A stretch of 64,000 nt of DNA from Actinomucor elegans (Eukaryota > Mucoromycota > Mucoromycetes > Mucorales > Mucoraceae). The notes under the pieces are model-generated. The model had not been told where the DNA came from. It saw nothing but the letters and a program-made list of their open reading frames with translations, and did no database searches. Below, one piece after another: positions 26,254 through 37,365 of this stretch. Position 1 is the first letter of the stretch; every line of letters begins with the position of its first letter. The stretch is taken from positions 2,790,001 through 2,854,000 of the forward strand of contig JAMSLZ010000002.1 in assembly GCA_026027325.1 (NCBI GenBank), written 5' to 3'. The position numbers and the translations under genes were made by a program.

Positions 26254-26413
26254 CTCTAATTTCACCGTTGAAATGCCCTCCATCGGGGAAAGAGTGCCCA
26301 CAAGCATAACCTCCACCATACGTAGTGCCATAGCAGGTAGGTGTCCATTCACAAATAGAAGCACTGACAGCATATGCATTAAGAGATAGAGCTACTAAGG
26401 TTACCAACTTCAT
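26234..26413 (-). CDS. Small secreted four-cysteine peptide precursor (59 aa)
   Basis: A single-exon ORF with a textbook signal peptide (MKLVTLVALSLNAYAVSA) and a mature peptide of about 41 residues containing four Cys, beginning SICEWTPTCYGTTYGGGYAC and ending RGCWAFL. The mature part is Gly/Tyr/Trp-rich. A TATATAAA box lies about 51 bp upstream of the ATG on the same strand, which supports a real transcription unit. The last seven or so codons and the stop lie inside the DIRS remnant, so the C terminus appears to have been supplied by the retrotransposon end. I do not recognise the family. A secreted antimicrobial, signalling or effector-like peptide is possible but unproven. Confidence 0.55.
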   Translation of the reverse strand: MKLVTLVALSLNAYAVSASICEWTPTCYGTTYGGGYACGHSFPDGGHFNGEIRGCWAFL

Positions 26414-26463
26414 TTTTTGCAATGATAAAAAGGAAAGATAATGAACAACTACTCAATTGAGTT

Positions 26464-26471
26464 TTTATATA
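26464..26471 (-). promoter_or_regulatory. TATA box of the secreted-peptide gene
   Basis: TATATAAA on the minus strand about 51 bp before the ATG at 26413, followed by a short leader. Confidence 0.5.
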
Positions 26472-26479
26472 CCTGTTCT

Positions 26480-28618
26480 TCTATGCTTGTCTACAATCCA
26501 ACCTACATTATGCTGTAATCCCCAAGTCATCAATGCCGATCAGACAATCTTTTAATTAGACATTCTTACGTTTCTATATCTTCGTTACCTATTCGAATCT
26601 AAAAGAAAATCTTTCGGGCGCATTTTTGATGAAAAATAGTGGCCAAGATGAATCCTATTATAATTGATTACTTTGAAACCATTTATCGTGATGGTGGTCA
26701 CTTCTACAACCTCAGCACCTGCAATATTGATTTCATTCAGAAAATGCTTGGTATCTGAAGACATTATAAGCAACATTAGAGCTTTTTTTACATTTCACTC
26801 AAATTCTGTGCCTTATCAGTACCCGATTATTCAAGTAAGGAAAATTCAACATACAATTGCATAACAAAAAGCAAATAAAAAGTAATCCAACAGAAATCGC
26901 ATTCTGGTTTCTCAATAAAAAGATCTAGGATCAAATGTAGAGCTGTCCTGTGCACTTTGCAATTGAGAGCGATAATGGAAAAAAGGATACGAAAAAGCTA
27001 TTAATCTCATAGTATGTCGATGGATGTTCCTATGATCAATATACTCATTGTATCTCGGTGAAAAAAGTTTCAATAAATGTAATAGCTCATGTGGATAGCA
27101 AAATAGTATTAAGGTGCGACATAAATCCGAGATTATTCAAATGGTCTATTAGTCTTTAGATCAAATAAGTTCTATAAAACGTATGTTATTTGGTGTTAAT
27201 TATAGATGAGTATAATACACTGATTTAACTGAAGTTCAAAATAATCCTGAAGAACACAGCAGTTCATCCTGAGTACGGAGTGTTTACCAGATCCGATGTT
27301 TGACCGTAATTGGGTGAAAAATTTATATATACGTATCCGGCTTAGATGTTGTAATAAATTCAGAATGATTTGCAAAAGCCTATATAAGCATTAGGATTAG
27401 GCTGACTTTATTATGTATAGACTGTTTTGATTGTTAAGTAATTATACAACTATAAAACATCGCATCATCATAGTTGTAAAACCATGGGATAATGATATAT
27501 TTAAGAAAAGATTTTTGTGGTATTCTCGGGTTATGACGATGTCGAGCAATACACAAGAAAAAAGCGTCAAGATGGCCTTTAAATTTGGCCTTAGCATCAA
27601 ACAAGGAACATAAACGCCAATTGAACACACGTTTCTACAAGCATGAAATATGAAACTATGCCAACAATAATCAGCTATACATCTAGTGTGTAAGAAGGAA
27701 TGAATATGACTGAAAAAATAATATGAGTAAATCCATCGATTGTACTTGGACCACATATCCCTAGATCTAGTATAGTATAAAGTGATACTCGCTTCAAAAA
27801 TAAAAATTCTTAATTTGAAAAACTGATATTATATCGTTAGTAATGACGGATAGCATCTATGAGAAAATAAAACAGGTAGTAAACTGTTTTATTTATCAAA
27901 TAAGATATTTACGTGCAACTAAAAAACACCAGAGCCACGAACTCACGGCAGGAGCCCTCCAGATTATCATGGAAACCGAAATGGACTTTGAGGGATGATG
28001 TAGATTCAAGGATAGTAGAGGCTTTTTTGATAGTACTGTAGGCAAATTGGAGACCAGATGATAATATCTGTCTTTTTAATGAAACCTTAGACATTATGGG
28101 CGAATGTGATGATATGAAAGGATTCTGTCTTATCATAGACAATGCGCCAATTCATACCTCAAATCAAAGAGGGGAGATAATTGAAAGAAGAAATAGAAAT
28201 TATGAATGCATATCTTTTGTAGGATGGTATAGAACACATTTATAAACATGACCTATAAAGGGGATTTTCTGTAAAAGTTCCAACATATACTTATATACAA
28301 GTATTTTTGTCATATTAAACAAGATTGATTATTGCAAAAATAAAAAATAAAAGAGTTAATATGGACTCTCTGTCAAAGAAAACTGCATGGTTTTGAAGAG
28401 AATATAAAACAGTATTTATTTATGCCAACACGCAATTTAATATAGTATGAACTGTGTATTGGCACAGGTATACTATTTGAACATCGCATGGAAGAGAGAC
28501 TCAACACAATCACACTGGCAGTCATTGACAGCCAATTAAAAGCACGCCTTTAAAAAGGCGGTATTATATAATTGCCTTGATAAAAAATGAAATAATATTC
28601 TCTTCAAGAATCTTTACA
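26480..28618. other. AT-rich intergenic region with repeat monomers and a transposase relic
   Basis: No intact gene. Plus-strand copies of the dispersed repeat core occur near 27101-27120 and 27282-27301. A decayed transposase occupies about 27910-28240. A minus-strand frame at 26585-26776 has no recognisable content. Confidence 0.6.
27910..28240 (+). pseudogene. Decayed Tc1/mariner-type transposase fragment (second copy)
   Basis: The plus strand reads, with at least one internal stop, a segment ending in FNETLDIMGECDDMKGFCL followed by IIDNAPIHTSNQRGEIIERR and NYECISF. This is the second-strand Asp motif of mariner-like DDE transposases (DNAPIHT) plus the downstream region. Stops upstream and the loss of the rest show it is a relic. 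It differs from the copy near 23.8 kb, so the two are separate insertions. Confidence 0.75.
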
Positions 28619-29967
28619 ATGTCAGTTAAACTACCTAATTTGATACCACCATTTCGTTTCACTATTGTAGAAGAAAACCTGTTTCGAGGCGGATATCCCA
28701 AACCGCGTAACAGACGTTTTCTCAAAAGGTAGTTTCGCCTGTCAACGCATTCAATATTATATATCCTTACGCACCATTGTTTTCTTTAGACTACGTCTCA
28801 AGACAATACTATCTCTCATCCCTGATAAATTAATGCCTGAGATGCAAGAGTTTTGCGAGGAAAACAATATCCATTTACTCCATTTAACAGTTGATAAAAT
28901 GAAAGAAGATAATATACCTTTAACATATAACAAGACACTCATGGCTTTACAAGTAAACTTTATACAGTTTTTTTCTACTAATGTACACTAAGATTAATTG
29001 ACTTTTGGTAGTTAATGATCGATCCAGCTAATCACCCGCTTTATATTCACTGTCTAGACGGTGCCGATGTCACAGGTCTTGTTGTTGCCTGCTTACGAAA
29101 ACTCCAGATGTGGACCAATTCTAGTGCGATGAGCGAGTTTGCCCGAAATTTAGACACAAACGTGATTTCAAGCGAAGAGTTTGAGTTCATCGAGAACTTT
29201 AAAAATTTTGAAGTTACGATCCCAATGACATTGCCTCCTTGGTTATGGGGAGGTCAAGTAAACTTTAGAAAGCACTCTAGTCTAAGGCTAAAGTTTTTGA
29301 ACTCGGAAATGATGACCGAGGAAGAAAGAGAGCTCAAAGATTTGAAAGAAAAGAAAGAAAGAGAAAAGGAGGATTATTACAAGAAACGAAAGAATGGTTA
29401 GCAAAGAACGATCTGCTAAGGCTATCCTTTGTGATATACTAACAAACTTTGATAGATCTACTGGATAATTTGCTTGAGCCCAGCTCACCTAATGTACGCC
29501 ACCGGTCTGGTACCAGTAGCGCAAATAGCAATGGAAACAATAGCGGCGGTCTCATGTCTCCATCAGGTGCAAGCAGTAGTAATATCAGTACTCTTGGCTC
29601 AAGTTTAACGCCATCGCTTGGGTCTACAACGATTAATGATCCCTATTTAACAAATGTATGTGCGTCTCCACCTATGGAAAATGCACGACTCAAAAGCGAG
29701 CTCGATAGCGCAAAAGATCCTTATCTTGTTGACGTTGATGTAGATGTAGATGGTGTAATGATGGACGGTCTAGATCAAGTAGAATATATGAATCGTGGTG
29801 TAGGCGGTTCAGTAGGTAATCGTTTTTATGGTGATGGCAATGATGATGGACTATTGATGGATGAAGAAGGTGATATCTATGGTGGAGAACAAGGCACTCG
29901 ATTTACTACTGAACCTATCAGTAGAACTCTTGAAGCTTTAGCATTAGAAGGATTAACAGAATTTTAA
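28619..29967 (+). CDS. Oca/Siw14-family phosphatase-like protein, probably catalytically inactive
   Basis: A member of the atypical dual-specificity phosphatase family found in fungi (Siw14, Oca1, Oca2, Oca4, Oca6). Exons are 28619-28728, 28790-28952, 29012-29396 and 29456-29967 (389 aa). The N terminus has the family signature PPFRFTIVEENLFRGGYPKP and FLKRLRLKTILSLIPD. The P-loop region reads PLYIHCLDGADVTGLVVACL. The Cys is present but the Arg of the C-x5-R signature is replaced by Val, so hydrolysis is unlikely, as in Oca4/Oca6-like members. A charged Lys/Glu coiled segment follows, then a Ser/Asn/Gly-rich and acidic C-terminal tail. The last intron uses a GTTAGC donor and a perfect TACTAAC branch site (29437-29444). 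Confidence 0.85.
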
Positions 29968-30309
29968 TAGAAATACTGATAATGGCCGAATCTTGTACAT
30001 ATATACCATCCTAAATAGAGCCAGATATCATCCAGTGCTAATGGAATACCTTGTTGCATAATAAAAACAGTTGCAAATTATTGAGTATGTTCTTTTATTT
30101 ACTAAGTGATTATAATAAAGAATTAGGTAGTTGAGGGGGCTGGGGAAGACAAGACAAGGAAGACAGTAAAACTATATATATATATATTTAAATAATGATT
30201 GATGCGATGAAAATAGTAACAGAAAATAAGACATCTACAATCTACTTTTCTTTTTTTTTTGAAATGGGATAGGTGTATGATATGAAAGAAACAGTTCTAG
30301 ATGGCTTAT
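29968..30309. other. Convergent 3' intergenic region
   Basis: Shared by the 3' ends of the Oca-type gene and ribonucleotide reductase. It holds AATAAA-like poly(A) signals on both strands and a short TA repeat (30172-30190). Confidence 0.6.
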
Positions 30310-33062
30310 TTATCCGCTGCACATAAGACAGGCATCTTGATTATCTATAGAGCATTGTAATTGAGCTAATCTCTTTTGTTCAGCGGCTTCTTCGGCTGTA
30401 ATGCTATCAGCTTTTTCATTCAAAGACATCTTCTTTAATGCTAGTTGATCAACAGTAAACTAGAATAAATAGTTAGTAAGTTGATCTGCTCTGCTCATAT
30501 GCTACATATTACCTTGATCGCATCAACAGCGGGTCTCGATCTCAAATAGTACATGCCGGTCTTCAAGCCCTTCTTCCAAGCGTAAAAGTGCATAGAAGTC
30601 AGCTTACCGTAATTAGGCTCGGCAGAGAACAAATTCATCGATTGTGATTGATCAATGAACGCGGCGCGATCAGCAGCCATATCAATGATAGTACGTTGAG
30701 AGATCTCCCATACTGTCTTGTAGAGCTTCTTTAAGTCATCTGGGATACTGGCGATTTCTTGGATACTGCCACCGTGAGCAATCATCATGTTTTTAATGTT
30801 TTCGTTCCATAGACCGAGTTTGACGAGATCGTTTAAAAGGTGTTGGTTCACAACTTGGAACTCGCCACTCTGTACACGGCGGGTATAGATGTTACTTGTA
30901 TAGGGTTCGAAACATTCGTTATTGCCTAAAATTTGACTGGTGCTTGCTGTGGGCATAGGTGCAAGTAAAAGTGAGTTACGGATACCGTATTGCTTGATAT
31001 TAGCTCTCAAGGTAGCCCAATCAAAACGAGAAGATCCTTCGACCTTCCACATGTCATGTTGAAGAATGCCTTGGCTTGCAGGTGATCCTTCATATGTCTC
31101 ATAAGGTCCATGCTCTTTGGCCAATTCACAAGATGCTTCCAAGGCGGCAAAATAGATTCCTTCAAAAATATCTCTATTCAATTGTTTCGCCTCGGGTGAG
31201 TCAAACGCATAACCCATTAAGATGAAAGCATCAGCAAGACCTTGCACACCAAGACCAATACTAAAGATACACATTAATATAATTGAGATAGCTCCAGCGA
31301 ATAAGACTTACGGTCGGTGACGCATATTGCTTCTACGTGCTTCCTCAACGGGATAGTAGTTAACATCGATGACTCTGTTAAGATTACGTGTAACGACCTT
31401 GGCTACTTCGTGCAGTTTGGTAAAGTCAAAGGTTTTTGATTCAGTATTTACGAACTTTGGTAAGGCAAGAGATGCCAAATTACAAACAGCAACTTCGTCA
31501 GGTGAAGTGTACTCAATAATTTCTAATTATTTTCGTATTAGTATTCATCTATTCTGAATAAATGAACTATTGTCTATTTACCTGTACACAAATTCGATGA
31601 AGTAATTGTACCGAGATTCTTTTGGTTAGACTTTTCATTACAAGAATCTACACGATTTAATAATACAAGGGCACGTTAGAAATCGCAATAACGCGGCAAC
31701 GTACTATTTTTTCTCCTACCTTTGTAGAGCATATAAGGCATACCAGTCTCGATTTGAGCCTCCATGATAGCAAACCAAAGTTTTTGAGCGTCAATTGTTT
31801 TTCTAGCTTTGCCTTCTTGTTCATATTTGGTATAAAGAGCATTGAACTTCTCGCCGTAGCAATCTCCAAGGCCAGGAGCTTCATTAGGACAGAATAAAGA
31901 CCAAGTTCCATTTTCTTCAACGCCTATTGATAAAAAAATTTTTTAGATGACAAAACAAAAGGAAAAGCAATACATATGCTTACGTTGCATGAAGAGATCA
32001 GGTACCCAGAGACCCAAGAACAAATCACGAGCACGCATCTCTTCAGCACCGTTGTTCTTTCTCATTTCTAAAAAGTCAAAGACGTCGACGTGCCAAGGTT
32101 CAAGGTACATGGCAAAGTTACCGTTACGCTTGCCACCGCCTTGAGTCACAAAACGAGCAGTATCATTAAAGACACGCAACATAGGGACAATACCATTGGA
32201 GGTACCATTTGTACCGGCAATGTAAGAGCCAGAGCCACGGATCTTTTGAAAAGCAACACCAACACCACCGGCAGCTTTTGAGATACGAGCACATGTAGTT
32301 AATGTATCGTAGATGCCTTCAATACTATCTTCGCGCATTTGAACAAGGAAACAACTAGATAGTTGAGGCTTAGGTGTACCAGCATTGAAAAGAGTAGGTG
32401 TAGCATGAGTAAAATACTTGGAAGACATGAGGTCGTATGTTTTGAAAGCACTCTCGAGATCAGAGCCATGAATACCAATAGCTACACGCATAATCATATA
32501 CTGAGGGCGCTCGACGATCTTGCCCTTGATCTTGAAGAGATAACTACGCTCTAAAGTTTTAAAACCGAAGAAGTTAAAGTCGTAGTCTCTCTCATGGATA
32601 ATAGCAGCATTGATCTTGTCTGCATTAGCCATCACCACGTCATAAAGTTCCTTGGAGATAAGAGGATTGTCTTCCTTTAGCTTAGGATGAACGTGTTTAT
32701 AGAGTTTTTCAATGACAGTGCTAAACTTGTCATCTGTTTCCTTTTGAAGGTTCGAAATAACAATACGAGCAGCCAAGACAGCAAAGTCAGGATGGCTAGT
32801 GGTCATGTAAGCAGCGGTCTCGGCAGCAAGATTATCCAATTCAACAGTGGTAATACCCTGATAGACACCAGATACAACCTTTTGAGAGATCTGGGCAGGG
32901 ATAATGAATTCTTCATTTAATCCATAACACAGCTTGGCGATACGGGATGTGATCTTGTCAAAGTGCACGCTCTCTTTGCTACCATCTGTGAAACTTTTGT
33001 TTAGTCACTTGCCTTATGGTTCAAGATTCAAGATACATACCTCTTTTAATTACATACATCAT
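30310..33062 (-). CDS. RNR1: Ribonucleoside-diphosphate reductase, large (R1) subunit; apparent 1-nt frameshift in exon 4
   Basis: The catalytic subunit of class Ia ribonucleotide reductase, making deoxynucleotides for replication. Exons on the minus strand are 33062-33041, 32985-31984, 31923-31720, 31648-31582, 31522-31312, 31260-30513 and 30459-30310, about 800 aa. The start is [18 protein letters not shown], preceded by an extra Met. The ATP-cone follows, then [67 protein letters not shown] and [19 protein letters not shown], with the C-terminal redox pair CLMCSG. In exon 4 the conserved SNQKNLGTI reads only if one base of an A5 run (T5 at 31620-31624) is ignored. Every other junction keeps frame. 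An assembly homopolymer error is likelier than a real null allele of an essential gene. Confidence 0.93.
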
Positions 33063-33222
33063 GTTCTTTTTCAATTATATCAAACGACTTACAGTGAATA
33101 CTATTGCTTGACTAATCTTGTAAATATTCTGATGAAATATATAACAAGTACTGACAGTCTATCACGATGGAAAGAATAAAGAGAGAGAAGAGAAAGGGAA
33201 AAAAAAAAAGTAAATACTAATC

Positions 33223-33290
33223 ACGACGCGAACTTTTTAACTGAAGAAAATTGACTGAAAAGAAGCGCGACGCGCTTTTTGACGTCACGT
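33223..33290. promoter_or_regulatory. Cell-cycle and stress type promoter elements upstream of RNR1
   Basis: About 165-230 bp upstream of the RNR1 start lie ACGCG (33226-33230), a dense GCGCGACGCGC block (33265-33275) and a perfect CRE palindrome TGACGTCA (33280-33287). ACGCG is the core of MCB sites bound by MBF, the G1/S regulator that drives RNR genes in yeasts. CRE is bound by ATF/CREB bZIP factors. The sequences are seen directly; their use here is inferred. Confidence 0.55.
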
Positions 33291-34340
33291 TAAAGGGACC
33301 GTTGTTCGTGATACGAAGATTGAAGTGTCTTCATGGTCCCAGCGTATATGTAAAGTCAAGTAATCAGTTGAGTAGTTGTTTGGATTGACCCTTGACTTCA
33401 TATAACTTGTCTTTATATACTCCTGTTTTGCTTGTTATTTCTTCAAGGTCGATCTCAATTAAGAATTGATATGGGTAGTGATGGTACCTGACTTTCAATT
33501 AAATTTAACAAATCACCAAGTATCAATGACAAGAATCAATGTTATGAGTACTCCGATCTCTCGCTTTGATAAGGCGAATAAAGACGTGCATTTGTGTATC
33601 AATATATTCCGTATTTAATACGGTTTAGTGAAAACTTAAACTACTTCTGTGCATCAATGATGAAGAACGACGAACTTTGATTCAAGTATGATAAATCCAT
33701 CTTCAGTATCTTGCTTAATAGCTGTATGCTGAACTTCATCTTGTCAAACATAGACACTCTTACAGCTTCTCTACTATACGTATTTATGACAGTTAAAAGA
33801 AATATTTATTTGATGGGCGGATTAATAGTTTCTGAACTCAATTATAGAAAGCATTTATTATTCTGCTAAAGTACAATCAATATATTATAAACTACCGTTT
33901 GACTGTAAACTGCATACCTCCCATACAAAATAGATCTATAGATATTTAAACTTCTCAATGGGTTCTAGCTTAATGCCTCATATAACTCAAATGCCTTACT
34001 CAAAATAAATCATTACAGCATCTATTAGAATATGCAATATGGACAATTAAGTACTATGCACCTATTACCTTAAAGCCAATTTTACCTGTCCCTATCTAAT
34101 CGTTCGACCCACTTCACCCAGTCTTTCCAGATTGCACAATCGGTTATAATATGGAACCTTTAAAAAGAAAATTCCGGGTATGTCTAGTATAGTATATACA
34201 AAAGTCCAACATTGAGGTACTGAGTGTCGATTGATGATCATCTCAAAAGTCTTCAGAATAGAAGTAAATCAAATTCAACTGCTAAAAAAAATACTATGTG
34301 AAAGTTTTAATATATATAGCAGTTCATGTTGCGCCTGAAT

Positions 34341-34885
34341 CATATCAATTGGATGCGGTGTTCATCCGAGACTGATTGAAAAATCAGTAGATCATTATTA
34401 GAACAAGATTATATAAATGAAATCTGTGTAGAACCGCTCACCAAAATGCAGTATATTTGTTGAATTTGAGTGAAATAATAGCTGCAATAGCTGCAACGAT
34501 TCATCCTAAATATGTACTAGTCAGTGGATGCGATATTAGATAAGAATTGGTTGAGGAATGTAGAGAGAGAAAAAAAAAAAAAAAAAAAAAAAAAAGACCC
34601 TATTTCAGAAAAATCCCAATGGCTATGCCGTTAAACTGAGTTTTTTTTTATGAAAAATAGGGTCATATTAACATCTCTGCATCTCTTGAACATTTCTAAT
34701 TCAACATCGCTTTTGATTGTTATAGATTTAGAATAAAGTACTTTTTCTACTAAAATCATGATTTAATCGAAGTGTCTTAGGCATACTACACATCAATGAT
34801 CGACATAATTGTCTTTATCTAATCTTGATCTAATGATCTACAAATTTCTCAACCAATCTTAATCCATTGTCGTATCTGGTAAATA
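34341..34885. repeat. Repeat-family monomers, two direct and one inverted
   Basis: Plus-strand cores at about 34341-34358 and 34514-34534 (ACTAGTCAGTGGATGCGATA) are about 175 bp apart. The stretch GATAAGAATTGGTTGAGGAA near 34535 is mirrored on the minus strand near 34835-34885 (TTAAGATTGGTTGAGAAATT), giving an inverted arrangement around the A26 tract. Diverged, non-coding. Confidence 0.45.
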
Positions 34886-36403
34886 ATTCTTGTTCATAAA
34901 GAACCATCAAACCTGTTAACTGGATTGCAATGCATATATATATACCTGGAAATGACCGACTGTAGATTATATAAGTTGATTTGTACTAGAAGAAGCATTA
35001 TGCTCAAAACTATTGGAATCCTTTGGGACACAGATTCAGTTTGTGTTCCCTTTAATTTTAAAACCCAATTGATAACACAATGTAACCAGACCATTATACT
35101 ATTATATCCACTCTTTCCCTACTATCTTTATTTAAGAAAGCAACTCTTTTATTAGCAGTTAATCGATTGGTTCCAGATTTTAATTATAACTATTAAATTA
35201 CATGTTGGCATAGTTTTATTATACAATAGTTTGATTTTATTCATCAAATAATGCTCGAACTAATATTTGTCAAAGAATATCATTGATCTTTAGATCTCCT
35301 GATGAACTTTAGTCAAACTTTGCACCAAAAAACAGTCAATATTCCAAAAGAGTAGAAACATCTAGTGTAGATCTTAAGCGAGCTCTGGTACTTCTATTAC
35401 ATTAAATGTTTTAGAAAAACTCGTTAAATATTTTATAATAATGTTTGGTAAAGAGTACCATTTGATTAATCAAATGAAAACGTCGTAGGCTTTCAAGGAC
35501 ACTACAACGCTACTCAATTATCTGGAGGGAAGATCCCATGAGGATACATTAAGCATATTTCTAAATCCTATAAAATATCTAGGCTCTATTATTCTCCTTA
35601 CTAAGATGTTTTTCTAATTGCCAAGCCCTCCAACCGTTATCTGTTTTTATCTGCTCTGAGAGGATCAAGCCTTCAATTCCCACATAAAATGGATACTTGT
35701 TCTGCTCGGTTCTGACAAATCCTTCACAGTATAAATGTACATAAAATCTTATGGGTTTTTAAATGCTTTACCATATTGTTCGATTATCTTATATCTTCTC
35801 AGCGACAACTAGTTCAAGTATTGGTGAACCCGTCCTATGGCTGTTAAACTGTCCAAGCGAACAATTGTATTAGTTTGATTTTTTGCGCAACACTACTATT
35901 ATTACTTTAAACAACAAGCTAACCAGCATTTTCGAGATTAATACCATCCGAAAAAACAATTGATGTTGATAGATATGACAATATTATGTATCATTTCACT
36001 AGAGATACTGAACTTACAAAAAGTCAATCCTCTATTCGTGAGTGTATCATTTGTTTTGATAATCTACGCGTTTGAATCAAATAAATGAACTTTTAAAGCT
36101 TTATTGACGCGCGTAAATTGAGAACATGTTTGATTAATGTACTTTTAGAACTTGTGGAGACGTCTTTTTATTGGTCTGATACCAGACTATCGGTTCAGTT
36201 GCATTTTTTTTTTTTTTCAGCTGAAAATGATCCTTTATCAAATAGATACTTGTGTAGAATGGAGTTTCGTAAAATTTTTCTAATAAACAAAGACAATTGT
36301 CTCTCCATAGACTTAATAGAAAGGTTTTCTTTAATATAAAAAAGGATGCGAAAGAAGAAAAATGTTCAACTTAAGAAAGACGATAATCAAAGCTATATAC
36401 TGT

Positions 36404-36917
36404 TTACATCTTTTTGCCAGTCTTTGTATTTCCAATAAGAGATTTGTGAATATGAGGAAGAACACCACCACCAGCGATAGTTGCTTTAATGAGCGCGTCA
36501 AGTTCTTCATCACCACGAATAGCCAATTGTAAATGTCTTGGTGTAATACGCTTTACTTTAAGATCCTTGGTGGCATTACCAGCCAATTCGAGAACTTCAG
36601 CTGTAAGGTACTCGAGGATGGCGGCTGTGTAAACGGCAGCTTTTGCTCCAACGCGTGCATTACTATGTCCTTTGGCCTTCAAATAACGATGAATACGGCC
36701 AACAGGGAACTATTCGACTAAAAGATTAGCACAGATTATAATGAGTACATGGTCACTTATACCTGGAGACCAGATCGAGCGGATTGAGATAAAGTAGGTA
36801 CTTTATCTTTACGATCTTGCTTGTTTGTATTATTATCAGGTGCACTATCAGCCTATGCGTTATGGCATTAGTTTTACTCTTTTATATTCGTTTGATTTTC
36901 TAAATCTGATGTACCAT
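36404..36917 (-). CDS. Histone variant H2A.Z, start codon separated from the ORF by an intron
   Basis: A replacement H2A found in promoter-flanking nucleosomes. Proposed exons on the minus strand are 36917-36915 (ATG only), 36852-36763 and 36709-36404, giving 132 aa. The body reads [40 protein letters not shown] and [20 protein letters not shown], then [15 protein letters not shown] and a short KTGKKM tail. The H2A.Z-specific features are the extended acidic patch (GDEELD), [12 protein letters not shown] and the short C terminus. The body is certain. The first exon is inferred: no in-frame ATG precedes the [15 protein letters not shown] segment, and the only candidate upstream ATG is followed at once by GTACAT, with a matching CATAG acceptor. 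The gene is divergent from myosin I. Confidence 0.9.
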
Positions 36918-37365
36918 TATAATTTAAAAAAAAAAGTAATTATGTCTCTGAAAGGTAGATTTCTTTTTTGTTATTTACTTTTTTTTTTTTCCCCTAAAAT
37001 AAGTGAAATAGGGTGTGTGAGTTTTGCAGTGCCGGGCAAGAAAAAGAAAAAGAGAAAGAGGGAAAAGATTATCGCGCTCGAAGGGTCGCGTAGCAACCGG
37101 ACGACAAAAACACGGAGTTTACACTTTCTATGCTTCGGAATTTTAAAGATAAGTCCATAAGAGCCAACTAACAGTAATCGGAGATATAAACCAAAATCAT
37201 CCAGCAAAACACGCCCTCGAGTCTATACTACTACTAAGCTCTAAGAGTGTACAACCACAGGGAAGGCGATGAAATCATTTTTGTACGACCTGGGACTTTA
37301 TCATTTCATTTTTAAACTTCGATTATCTTGTTATTCTTCTTTTTTTTCTTAAGAATTATACAATC
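36918..37365. promoter_or_regulatory. Shared divergent promoter of H2A.Z and myosin I
   Basis: 448 bp between the two start codons. It contains two A/T homopolymer tracts, a GC-richer island with CGCG (near 37066-37100, ATCGCGCTCGAAGGGTCGCG) and a T/C-rich stretch before the myosin ATG. A role as a bidirectional promoter is inferred from position. Confidence 0.55.

Larger units (their letters stand above)
33063..36403. other. AT-rich intergenic region with RNR1 promoter and repeats
   Basis: The first 250 bp hold the RNR1 promoter (separate entry). The rest has no gene-like ORF. Repeat-family cores occur at about 34341-34358 and 34514-34534, and an inverted partner at 34835-34885. An A26 tract (34570-34595) is followed by a small stem with GACCCTATTT and AAATAGGGTC ends (34596-34665). 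Confidence 0.6.

Noticed and set aside
26585..26776. 63-codon minus-strand frame
   Set aside because: No signal peptide, family motif or promoter; comparable frames arise by chance in this AT-rich DNA.
36118..36339. 73-codon plus-strand frame upstream of H2A.Z 3' end
   Set aside because: Low-complexity Phe run from poly(T), no motif, no promoter signal.
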